From contig JAGGTO010000060.1 in the NCBI GenBank assembly GCA_021163705.1, positions 1 to 5,763 on the forward strand: DNA of 5,763 nt, in the 5' to 3' direction. Shown here in pieces: positions 1 through 5,763 of the stretch. Numbering within the stretch: position 1 is the stretch's first letter; each line of letters opens with the position of its first letter. Origin of the DNA: Thermoplasmata archaeon (GTDB lineage Archaea; Thermoplasmatota; Thermoplasmata; Thermoplasmatales; Aciduliprofundaceae). A program made the translations under genes and the position numbers. Under the pieces are notes generated by a model, which was not told the origin of the DNA, searched no databases, and saw only the letters and a list, made by a program, of their open reading frames with translations.

Positions 1-2
1 AG

Positions 3-1886
3 AGAATTTTCAGGATGGGAATTCTGGATATTAAAAAAGAGATTAAAGAAAAAATGAAATCTCTGGATGAAGGGGATCCAGAATACAAGGAAAAGATGGC
101 CGAGTTGAAGGCCATGGATATTGTGGCGGATGCAATATTGATCTATGCGGAGAGATATGCGGAAAAACTTGAAAATATGGCAAAGGAGGAGAAGGATGAA
201 AAGAGAAAGGAAGAGCTCAAAAAGATGGCAGAGATATGCAGGTGGGTTCCAGCCCACGCTCCCCGCAATTTCTGGGAGGCTTTACAGCATTACTGGTTTA
301 TTCATGTGGGAGTGACCTATGAGACGAATCCCTGGGATTCATTTAATCCGGGTAGAATTGACCAGCATCTTTATCCATTTTACAAAAAAGATATAGAAGA
401 GGGGCGATTAACAAGAGAAAAGGCAAAAGAGTTACTGCAAGCTTTCTGGCTCAAGTTCAATAATCAACCGGCGGTGCCAAAGGTTGGTGTCACCGCAGAA
501 GAGAGTTTCACCTATAATGATTTCTCCAAGCTCAATGTTGGAGGATTGAAGATAGATGGTTCAGATGGTGTGAATGAGCTATCCTATCTCATTTTGGAAG
601 TTTTGGGAGACATGAGAACGCTTCAGCCCAACACTGCAGTGCTTGTGAGTGACAAGAATCCTGATGAGTTTCTAATAAAAGCTCTGAAGATAGTTGCTCC
701 CGGATTTGGTGAGCCCCCGTTCTTTAACTTTGATAGGGTGATTTTGAGGATGCTCCGTCAGGGAAAGAGCTTGGAAGATGCCAGAACATCGGGAGTGAGT
801 GGCTGTGTTGAAACCGGAGCATTTGGAAAAGAGGCATACATTCTTACAGGATACTTTAATCTCCCCAAGATTCTGGAAATTACGCTTAATAATGGTTATG
901 ATCCCCGCACCAAAAAGAAGGTGGGCATTGAAACAGGAGATCCTAGGGAGTTTAAGAGCTTTGAGGAGTTGTGGAATGCATTTATCAGACAGGTTAAATA
1001 CTTTCTCGATATAAAAATGAGGGGGAACGATAAGATAGAGGAGCTTTATGCAAAATTCTTGCCTGTACCGTTTCTATCGCTCTGGATTGAGGATTGTGTG
1101 AAAAATGCAAAGGATTATAATGCTGGTGGAGCAAGATACAATACGCAGTATATCCAGGTGGTGGGCCTGGGAACTTTAACAGATAGTCTGACGGCTTTAA
1201 AATACCATGTGTTTGATAAGAAGACAATCACCATGGAGGAATTTTTGAGAGCTCTAAGTGAGAATTTTGAAGGAAGATATGAAATTCTTCGACAGATACT
1301 CTTAAACAAAACTCCAAAGTTTGGAAACGATGACGATTATGCGGATGATATTGCAAAGAGAATTGTGGATGTGATGGTAAATCTCATAGAGAGCTATCCT
1401 CCCTCTCCAGTTAGAAAAGCCTCCAAGAGGGCCTATTTTCTCCCCACCACAGTTCATGTGTACTTTGGCAAGGTTACTGGAGCCACTCCAGATGGGAGGA
1501 AGGCAGGTGTGCCTGTTTCTGAGGGTATTTCTCCGGTGCAAGGTATGGACAAAAAAGGTATAGCAGCCGTATTCAGAAGTGTTGCAAAATGTGACTGGGA
1601 TAAAACTGGAGGTGCGCTGCTTAATCAGAAACTCACCCCAGATATATTTGAGAATGATGAAAACATAAGAAAGCTAGCACAGTTAATTCGGGTATTTTTC
1701 AGAATGGGTGGACATCATGTGCAATTCAATGTAGTTAGCAAGGAGCTTCTTGAGGAGGCTCAGGAGAAGCCAAGAGAGTTTCAGGATCTTATGGTGAGAG
1801 TGGCAGGCTACAGCGATTATTTTGTGAATCTTCCCAAGGGACTGCAGGATGAGATTATTGCAAGAACTGAGCAAAAAGAGGTTTAG
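3..1886 (+). CDS. Glycyl radical enzyme, PFL2/dehydratase class, HypD-like; 5' end missing
   Basis: This is the catalytic subunit of a glycyl radical enzyme, a cytosolic and oxygen-sensitive family. The glycyl radical loop is RVAGYSDYF, with the radical Gly codon at 1806-1808. The active-site loop is SGCVETGAFGKEAY, with the thiyl Cys at 804-806 and the catalytic Glu at 810-812. The Cys-to-Gly distance of 334 residues is normal for the family. A single Cys followed by V-E marks dehydratase or decarboxylase types; pyruvate formate-lyase has Cys-Cys. The first ATG, at 15, is almost certainly internal: the frame is open to the window edge, no Shine-Dalgarno precedes the ATG, and family members are about 790 residues long, so about 170 residues are missing. 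Counting from that ATG, D108, S164, F170, C264, E266 and Y280 align with the HypD residues D278, S334, F340, C434, E436 and Y450 as I recall them. Glycerol dehydratase has His-Ser where this protein has W107-D108. The substrate is unproven; hydroxyproline or a related cyclic or hydroxy compound is the best guess. It heads the visible operon and is followed by its activase. Confidence 0.93.
   Translation, partial: RIFRMGILDIKKEIKEKMKSLDEGDPEYKEKMAELKAMDIVADAILIYAERYAEKLENMAKEEKDEKRKEELKKMAEICRWVPAHAPRNFWEALQHYWFIHVGVTYETNPWDSFNPGRIDQHLYPFYKKDIEEGRLTREKAKELLQAFWLKFNNQPAVPKVGVTAEESFTYNDFSKLNVGGLKIDGSDGVNELSYLILEVLGDMRTLQPNTAVLVSDKNPDEFLIKALKIVAPGFGEPPFFNFDRVILRMLRQGKSLEDARTSGVSGCVETGAFGKEAYILTGYFNLPKILEITLNNGYDPRTKKKVGIETGDPREFKSFEELWNAFIRQVKYFLDIKMRGNDKIEELYAKFLPVPFLSLWIEDCVKNAKDYNAGGARYNTQYIQVVGLGTLTDSLTALKYHVFDKKTITMEEFLRALSENFEGRYEILRQILLNKTPKFGNDDDYADDIAKRIVDVMVNLIESYPPSPVRKASKRAYFLPTTVHVYFGKVTGATPDGRKAGVPVSEGISPVQGMDKKGIAAVFRSVAKCDWDKTGGALLNQKLTPDIFENDENIRKLAQLIRVFFRMGGHHVQFNVVSKELLEEAQEKPREFQDLMVRVAGYSDYFVNLPKGLQDEIIARTEQKEV
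1878..1882 (+). promoter_or_regulatory. Ribosome binding site for the activase
   Basis: GAGGT lies 6 nt before the ATG at 1889, within the last codons of the glycyl radical enzyme. It matches the anti-Shine-Dalgarno of archaeal 16S rRNA and fixes the activase start. The stop at 1884-1886 falls between this site and the ATG, so the two genes are probably translationally coupled. Confidence 0.7.
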
Positions 1887-1888
1887 GG

Positions 1889-2806
1889 ATGAAGGGGCTC
1901 ATTTTTGATATTAAAAGATTCGCCATCCATGACGGTCCAGGAATAAGGACCACCATATTTCTGAAGGGATGCCCATTAAGATGCTGGTGGTGTCATAATC
2001 CAGAGGGGATTTTTCCAAAGCCACAATTGATGTATTTTGAATACAAATGCATTCATTGTTATACCTGTGTAAATGTTTGCCCTAAAAAGGCCATATATTT
2101 TGATGATGGAGGTATACAGAGGATAAAAGAAGAATTGTGTTCTGTTAGCGAGGGATGCAGGGTGTGTGAGGAGTACTGTCCTACCACAGCCACAACAATA
2201 GTGGGGAGATGGATAACAGTAGAGGAGATAATGGAGATTGTGGAAAGGGACAGACAATTTTTTGAGGACTCAGGAGGGGGAGTGACATTCTCAGGTGGTG
2301 AGCCTCTATATCAACCCAAATTCCTAAAAGAAGCTTTGCAGGAGGCAAAGAAGAGATATATACATACAACCCTGGACACCTCCGGGTATGCTCCTTTGGA
2401 TGTAATGAAGAGCATAACACCTCTTGTAGATATTTTCCTCTATGATATAAAATTATGGGATGAGAAGGAGCATACACTTTACACAGGAGTAAAAAATGAT
2501 CTGATAAAAAAGAATCTTCAATTTCTGGCAGATTCCGGTAGAGGAGAGGATGTATATCTGAGATTTCCGGTAATTCCTGGTATCACAGATACTAATAAGA
2601 ATATTAAAGGATGGCTCAGTTTTATTCCCAAACTCCGAGGAATAAAGAGGATACATATTCTTCCATTTCACGATGTAAGCGAGAAATATAGGAGGTTGAG
2701 GATGGAATATAAAATGAAGATTCATGCCTCCCCCTCCAAAGAAAAATTAAAGGAGATTAAGGAAATGTTTGAAAGTATAGGCTTAGAAGTGATAATTGGT
2801 GGTTGA
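1889..2806 (+). CDS. Glycyl radical enzyme activating enzyme (radical SAM)
   Basis: This is the radical-SAM activase that abstracts hydrogen from the radical glycine of the enzyme encoded just upstream. In the 305-residue protein, the N-terminal DGPGIRTTIFLKGC leads into the radical-SAM cluster motif C28-x3-C32-x2-C35. A ferredoxin-like insert at about 50-100 follows, as in activases of dehydratase-type enzymes; PFL activase lacks it. Its first auxiliary cluster has canonical spacing, C54-x2-C57-x2-C60-x3-C64-P. The second is C84-x5-C90-x2-C93-x3-C97-P, with its first Cys displaced from the usual x2 spacing. The SAM-binding GGEP motif is at 136-139. Later family motifs are LDTSGYAP, DIKLWD, RFPVIPG and LPFHDVSEKY. 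The length is normal. The gene starts 2 nt after the enzyme's stop, as expected for a dedicated pair. Family assignment is firm; the particular substrate enzyme is inferred from adjacency. Confidence 0.96.
   Translation: MKGLIFDIKRFAIHDGPGIRTTIFLKGCPLRCWWCHNPEGIFPKPQLMYFEYKCIHCYTCVNVCPKKAIYFDDGGIQRIKEELCSVSEGCRVCEEYCPTTATTIVGRWITVEEIMEIVERDRQFFEDSGGGVTFSGGEPLYQPKFLKEALQEAKKRYIHTTLDTSGYAPLDVMKSITPLVDIFLYDIKLWDEKEHTLYTGVKNDLIKKNLQFLADSGRGEDVYLRFPVIPGITDTNKNIKGWLSFIPKLRGIKRIHILPFHDVSEKYRRLRMEYKMKIHASPSKEKLKEIKEMFESIGLEVIIGG
2798..2802 (+). promoter_or_regulatory. Weak ribosome binding site for the DUF4125-like gene
   Basis: GGTGG, within the last two glycine codons of the activase, lies 6 nt before the ATG at 2809. 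This favours that ATG over the in-frame TTG at 2803, which would leave no room for a binding site. The match to GGAGGTGAT is partial, so initiation may rely on coupling to termination at the activase stop (2804-2806). Confidence 0.4.
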
Positions 2807-2808
2807 TT

Positions 2809-3354
2809 ATGGAAAAGAAAGAGATTTTAAAGAAGATTGCAGATCTCGAATATACTTTCTTCTCGAAACTCAAAATGCTCAACCAAGAATGCGATAGAGA
2901 GAGAACATTTAAATTTATGAGAATTGCCCGTTTTTATCCCTTTTCCCAAGAAACTTTGGAGGCATATCTTAATGATCTCGAAAATGCTAGATTAAGAGGA
3001 GATAATCCTCTTTACAAAAAATACAGATGCATTGAAATGGGAAGTACCTGGCTGGATGAGGATAAGAGGAAACTCATTGAACAGATTTTGCAGATAGAAA
3101 CAAACTGGATAAAAGAGCTTAGGGAAAAATATCCTCATGTTATCAGAGATAGTGTGAATGAGTTTCGTAGATATCTGGAATGTGAATTATCAACATTTTC
3201 CCCTATAACTCTTGAAAGATACCTTAAAGATGTATCTCTTGCCTATCAGGAGGGTAGAAATCTGGGATATGAGAGTTATCTCTATACATTCTCCCAGCTT
3301 GGATATAAATCCCTGGAGGATGTGGAAAGAAAGATGAGAGAAAATGATAAATGA
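2809..3354 (+). CDS. Small helical DUF4125-like protein with internal duplication
   Basis: The 181-residue protein has no signal peptide or membrane segment, so it is cytosolic, and is rich in charged, helix-forming sequence. It contains two related halves. Residues 5-76 and 88-161 each begin with a helix of the pattern I-x2-I-x3-E and converge on FS-x2-TLE-x-YL-x-D-x3-A-x3-G-x-N-x2-Y-x2-Y. The clearest matches are F45-Y72 and F130-Y157. The general look, including 'AYLNDLENA' and 'GDNPLY', fits my memory of DUF4125, a family of unknown function; this was not checked by search. No catalytic or metal-binding motif stands out, and the only cysteines (C28, C74, C125) are not clustered. Its place 2 nt after the activase stop suggests an accessory role for the glycyl radical enzyme, such as chaperone, assembly or protective factor, but that is only inference from context. 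ATG 2809 is chosen over TTG 2803, which would add only two residues. Confidence 0.85.
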   Translation: MEKKEILKKIADLEYTFFSKLKMLNQECDRERTFKFMRIARFYPFSQETLEAYLNDLENARLRGDNPLYKKYRCIEMGSTWLDEDKRKLIEQILQIETNWIKELREKYPHVIRDSVNEFRRYLECELSTFSPITLERYLKDVSLAYQEGRNLGYESYLYTFSQLGYKSLEDVERKMRENDK

Positions 3355-3356
3355 GG
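3353..3356 (+). promoter_or_regulatory. Ribosome binding site supporting the TTG start of tsr3
   Basis: GAGG overlaps the stop codon of the preceding gene and sits 7 nt before TTG 3364. The next in-frame alternative, GTG 3373, would be 16 nt away, too far for normal use. An ATG at 3371 is out of frame. This supports the non-ATG start. Confidence 0.55.
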
Positions 3357-3363
3357 GAAGACA

Positions 3364-3885
3364 TTGAGTAATGTGAATGAGATTCATCTGTATATTCTGC
3401 ATCTAAACGAGGATGATCCCAAGAAATGTACTGCAAAGAAACTTGGTAGATTTGGGTTTGCAAAATTGAGCTCCAGAATGCATAGGATACCACAGGGAAG
3501 TATAATTCTCTCACCTTATACACAGAGAATCCTCTCTCCTGCAGATAGAAGAACTGCCGAAAGACAGGGAATAACCGCTGTGGATTGCTCCTGGAAAAAT
3601 GCAAGGGAAACATTTTATCGTCTCAGAGGCAATTTCCGACGGTTACCTTTTCTGGTGGCAGTTAATCCAACAAATTTTGGACATCCATATCAACTTAGCA
3701 GTGCTGAGGCTTTAGCGGCAGCACTTTATATAATTGGTTATAAAGAGCAAGCGGAAAAGATAATGGGTATATTCAAATGGGGGCCCAATTTTTTCCTGGT
3801 GAATAAGGAGCCGCTGGAGCTTTATTCACAGGCAAAGAGCTGGGAAGAAGTAGTGGAATTTGAAAAGGAGTTTATCCCGCAATAA
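3364..3885 (+). CDS. tsr3: 16S rRNA aminocarboxypropyltransferase, Tsr3 family
   Basis: The family transfers the 3-amino-3-carboxypropyl group of SAM to a modified uridine or pseudouridine in helix 31 of small-subunit rRNA, a late ribosome-maturation step. In this 173-residue protein the N-terminal RLI-like segment carries LHLNEDDPKKCTAKKL (about 12-27). The main DUF367 domain shows LSPADRR (57-63), VDCSW (73-77), RLRGNFRRLPFLVAVNP (about 86-102), the Y-x-LSSAEALAAALYI SAM-site region (109-123), and FKWG (137-140). Length is normal for archaeal members. The start is TTG at 3364, giving a family-typical N-terminus a few residues before the first strand (IHLYILHL). The common CTGKKL motif reads CTAKKL here. 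It begins 9 nt after the DUF4125-like gene on the same strand, so it is probably co-transcribed with the glycyl radical operon, an unexpected setting for a housekeeping gene. Its stop is one base from the convergent glycosylase stop. Confidence 0.95.
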   Translation: MSNVNEIHLYILHLNEDDPKKCTAKKLGRFGFAKLSSRMHRIPQGSIILSPYTQRILSPADRRTAERQGITAVDCSWKNARETFYRLRGNFRRLPFLVAVNPTNFGHPYQLSSAEALAAALYIIGYKEQAEKIMGIFKWGPNFFLVNKEPLELYSQAKSWEEVVEFEKEFIPQ

Positions 3886-3886
3886 T

Positions 3887-4759
3887 CTATCCTTCCACAT
3901 TAAGGGCTAGAATATACATTAGAAGACCCTTCCATTCTCCAAATCTGGAGAGAAATCTCCGTATTTCATTCTCATTCCTCAGTCCAAATCTTTTGAAGCC
4001 CTTCATGACATTCAGATCACCGGCTGGACCTATTGAGAAATCATGCCTCAGAGTTGCAAGGGTGAGCTCTACTGTCCATCTACCAACACCATATATTGAT
4101 AATAAGGTCTCCATGCATTCCTCTGGATTTTTCTCAACATCATCAAGGGATGGTAGTTCACCATTTTCCTCCATTTTTGCTATTTCCACAATGCTCTTTG
4201 CCTTCATACCTGTTAATCCAAGCTCTCTCATTTTATCGACAGAGATTTTGGAAAGAATCTCAGCGGGTGGAAAAGAATAATATTTTATGGTGTCTGCATT
4301 TCTGGTAGTTCCATATGTCTCCACAAGTTTTGCAGTTATATTGAGTGCCACCCTCATTGCAATTCTCTGCTGGATGACTCCTTTTATAAGGGTTTCATAA
4401 ACATTCAAATTCCTGGCAGGCCGCAAACCCTCATACTTTTTAGCAATTTTGAGAAGAGCGGGATAATCTTCAAGAGCCTGAAGAAAATGGTTGTAGTTCA
4501 CATCCACGCTGAGTATGTGACCCATGATTCGGGAAACATTGCCTCTAAATTCATCATCACCGTGCCAAATAACCTCAATGTACCCATCTTTCTCATGAAT
4601 TATAGCCATTACAGGGAGGTACTCACCATGAATGGGAATAAGTCTCCGGAATGTATTTCCATCAATCACACATGGTATAGGCTTTTTTCCCGGAGAGAAT
4701 CTGTGAAGATGCTCAAGAATGCGGTATGGTTTATTGACTCTGATTATCTCACGGTGCAT
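3887..4759 (-). CDS. DNA-3-methyladenine glycosylase II, AlkA-like (HhH-GPD superfamily)
   Basis: This base-excision repair enzyme removes alkylated purines such as 3-methyladenine from DNA. In the 290-residue protein, about 1-85 correspond to the AlkA-type N-terminal domain and about 115-285 to the HhH-GPD helical domain. The helix-hairpin-helix is LLSIYGVGRWT (219-229). D248, in GPAGDLNVMKGF, lies 7 residues before F255, matching the catalytic Asp238 to Phe245 spacing of E. coli AlkA. W228 occupies the position where bifunctional OGG1 has its Schiff-base Lys, so it should be monofunctional, without lyase activity. The QQRIAM segment (130-135) is typical of the family. The ATG at 4759 is preferred over the adjacent in-frame TTG at 4762 because it sits 8 nt behind a 7-base Shine-Dalgarno. 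The gene overlaps the upstream dehydrogenase by 11 nt, implying one transcript. E. coli alkA is adaptive-response regulated, but nothing here indicates that. Confidence 0.9.
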   Translation of the reverse strand: MHREIIRVNKPYRILEHLHRFSPGKKPIPCVIDGNTFRRLIPIHGEYLPVMAIIHEKDGYIEVIWHGDDEFRGNVSRIMGHILSVDVNYNHFLQALEDYPALLKIAKKYEGLRPARNLNVYETLIKGVIQQRIAMRVALNITAKLVETYGTTRNADTIKYYSFPPAEILSKISVDKMRELGLTGMKAKSIVEIAKMEENGELPSLDDVEKNPEECMETLLSIYGVGRWTVELTLATLRHDFSIGPAGDLNVMKGFKRFGLRNENEIRRFLSRFGEWKGLLMYILALNVEG

Positions 4760-5762
4760 CAAACTCTATCACCTGTACCATTCCCTTTATCTCTCCCTTT
4801 TTCAATCTCACCATAGCCTCTGGCACTTCATCAAATCTCACAATTTCCTTTTCTATTCCTATTTTAAGGCGATTTGCAATCTTAAGGAACTCTCTGCCAT
4901 AATCTCTTCGAACCTGATAAATCGTTTTGATCTTCCTTCCCCACAGATTCTGAGTGTAATTTTCTATTGTTATCGGAGTCATCGTCACAGCTCCTAAAAC
5001 CAGTGTTGCCGCCGGAAGTGTATTTTCCAGCGCTCTTTCCACCAATTTTCCTGCTGTTGGGAAGAATATGAAGGCATCCACTTTTTTAGGAAAACTCTCA
5101 TGGGCTAGATTTCCAACCCAATCCGCCCCATATTCCTTTGCAATTTTCTTATGCTTCTCGCTTCTTGTGCTTATGTACACCTCAATATCCATGCTCTTTG
5201 CCACCCTTAAAATGTAATATGCTGTGGGTCCAAATCCAAGCATCCCCAATCTCTCTCCCTCTTGTATTTCCGAGATGCGGAATGCATAGTGGCCCGTTAT
5301 GCCGGGGCACATCATGGGCGCAAGCTCCTCGGAGGGTAATGAGATATCTCTCAAATCAAAGGCATAATCTTCATGCACGAGCACATACTCAGCGAAGCCA
5401 CCATCCACATCGTAGCCAGTGCGCTTTATATGGGGGCAGTAATTCTCCTCTCCCCTCATGCAGTATTTGCATTTGCCGCAGGCATAATTGAGCCATGAGA
5501 CGCCTACACGATCTCCAATTTTGAATCTTCTTGCTCCTGAACCAAGGGCATCCACAAATCCCACAATCTCATGTCCAGGAATAACTGGTCTTTTGCTCAG
5601 AGGTATGTCTCCTTCAGCAATATGCAGATCAGTGCGGCATATACCGCAATGTGTCACGCGAACCCTTATTTGCTTCTCTCCAGGCTCGGGAACTGGGACA
5701 TCTCTCAATTTTAGTGGTCCCTCTTCGATGTTTTTCTGCTCCTCAACCACCCAGGCTTTCAT
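4749..5762 (-). CDS. Zinc-dependent alcohol dehydrogenase family protein (adh_fam_2 type)
   Basis: This medium-chain dehydrogenase/reductase would interconvert alcohols and aldehydes with a nicotinamide cofactor; the substrate is unknown. In the 337-residue protein the catalytic zinc ligands are C42 (in GICRTDLH), H64 (GHE) and C152 (PMMCPG). The structural zinc is held by C95, C98, C101 and C109. H47 corresponds to the proton-relay His51 of horse enzyme. The Rossmann loop is GFGPTA (176-181), and the second strand ends in TRS (199-201) without an acidic residue, which suggests NADP(H). The late motifs 'AYYILRVAK' and 'YISTRSEKH' resemble the zinc-binding subset that includes mycobacterial AdhA, as I recall TIGR02822. 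MKAWVV is a typical family start, so the gene is probably complete, but only one base lies upstream of the ATG and the promoter and ribosome-binding site are not visible. It is the first gene of a pair with the glycosylase. Confidence 0.92.
   Translation of the reverse strand: MKAWVVEEQKNIEEGPLKLRDVPVPEPGEKQIRVRVTHCGICRTDLHIAEGDIPLSKRPVIPGHEIVGFVDALGSGARRFKIGDRVGVSWLNYACGKCKYCMRGEENYCPHIKRTGYDVDGGFAEYVLVHEDYAFDLRDISLPSEELAPMMCPGITGHYAFRISEIQEGERLGMLGFGPTAYYILRVAKSMDIEVYISTRSEKHKKIAKEYGADWVGNLAHESFPKKVDAFIFFPTAGKLVERALENTLPAATLVLGAVTMTPITIENYTQNLWGRKIKTIYQVRRDYGREFLKIANRLKIGIEKEIVRFDEVPEAMVRLKKGEIKGMVQVIEFDAP
4768..4774 (-). promoter_or_regulatory. Strong ribosome binding site for the glycosylase, inside the dehydrogenase gene
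   Basis: On the minus strand this reads AGGTGAT, a 7-base match to the archaeal 16S anti-Shine-Dalgarno, placed 8 nt before ATG 4759. It is embedded in the final codons of the dehydrogenase (VQVIEF), so one stretch serves as both coding sequence and initiation signal. Confidence 0.75.
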
Positions 5763-5763
5763 A

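Noticed and set aside
15..17. ATG at 15 as the true start of the glycyl radical enzyme
   Set aside because: The frame stays open to the window edge, there is no properly spaced ribosome-binding site, and the first visible residues align to about residue 170 of family members.
3..1886. Pyruvate formate-lyase or B12-independent glycerol dehydratase as the identity of the glycyl radical enzyme
   Set aside because: It lacks the Cys-Cys pair of pyruvate formate-lyase. It also lacks the His-Ser pair and the post-CVE loop with its Asp that I recall for glycerol dehydratase.
3224..3613. 129-codon minus-strand reading frame opposite the DUF4125-like and tsr3 genes
   Set aside because: It spans the ends of two well-supported plus-strand genes, resembles no family I recognise, and has a composition typical of an antisense shadow.
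3725..3733. TTTATATAA resembling an archaeal TATA box
   Set aside because: It encodes the conserved ALYIIG stretch of Tsr3, and no gene starts downstream on that strand inside the window.
4760..4762. TTG at 4762 as the glycosylase start
   Set aside because: The adjacent ATG at 4759 has better codon identity and ideal 8-nt spacing from the ribosome-binding site; the TTG would add one residue only.
4487..4816. 109-codon plus-strand reading frame opposite the glycosylase start
   Set aside because: It is antisense to conserved coding sequence and to the glycosylase/dehydrogenase overlap, and no family is recognised.
5138..5491. 117-codon plus-strand reading frame opposite the dehydrogenase
   Set aside because: It is cysteine-, proline- and serine-rich antisense to conserved zinc-binding codons, with no recognisable domain.

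Overview
The window is almost entirely coding. It reads as the chromosome of an anaerobic archaeon. The domain assignment rests mainly on a clear Tsr3-type rRNA aminocarboxypropyltransferase, a family of archaea and eukaryotes. Dominant AGA/AGG arginine codons, frequent ATA isoleucine codons and Shine-Dalgarno matches to the archaeal 16S 3' end agree with this. The oxygen-labile glycyl radical enzyme implies anaerobic life. Codon choice hints at a thermophilic euryarchaeon, perhaps near Thermoplasmata/Aciduliprofundum or Archaeoglobi, but that is only a guess.

Plus strand, 1-3885: four tightly packed genes in one apparent operon. They are (1) a glycyl radical enzyme (GRE) whose N-terminal quarter lies off the left edge; (2) its radical-SAM activase, starting 2 nt after the GRE stop; (3) a small helical protein with a visible internal duplication that resembles DUF4125, starting 2 nt after the activase stop; and (4) Tsr3, starting 9 nt later. 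The GRE has the single Cys plus Glu active-site motif (GCVE) of dehydratase-type enzymes, not the Cys-Cys of true pyruvate formate-lyase. With a constant numbering offset, its visible pocket residues match those I remember for trans-4-hydroxy-L-proline dehydratase (HypD), and they do not match B12-independent glycerol dehydratase.

Minus strand, 5762-3887: two overlapping genes. A zinc-dependent alcohol dehydrogenase of the adh_fam_2 type is followed by an AlkA-like DNA-3-methyladenine glycosylase, whose start and ribosome-binding site lie inside the end of the dehydrogenase gene. This pair converges on the plus-strand operon with a single base between the two stop codons.

No RNA gene, mobile element, CRISPR array or gene-free stretch above 10 nt was seen. 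The promoters of both transcription units lie outside the window. The most novel element is the GRE-activase-DUF4125-like trio in an archaeon, with an unassigned substrate and a small third protein of unknown role.
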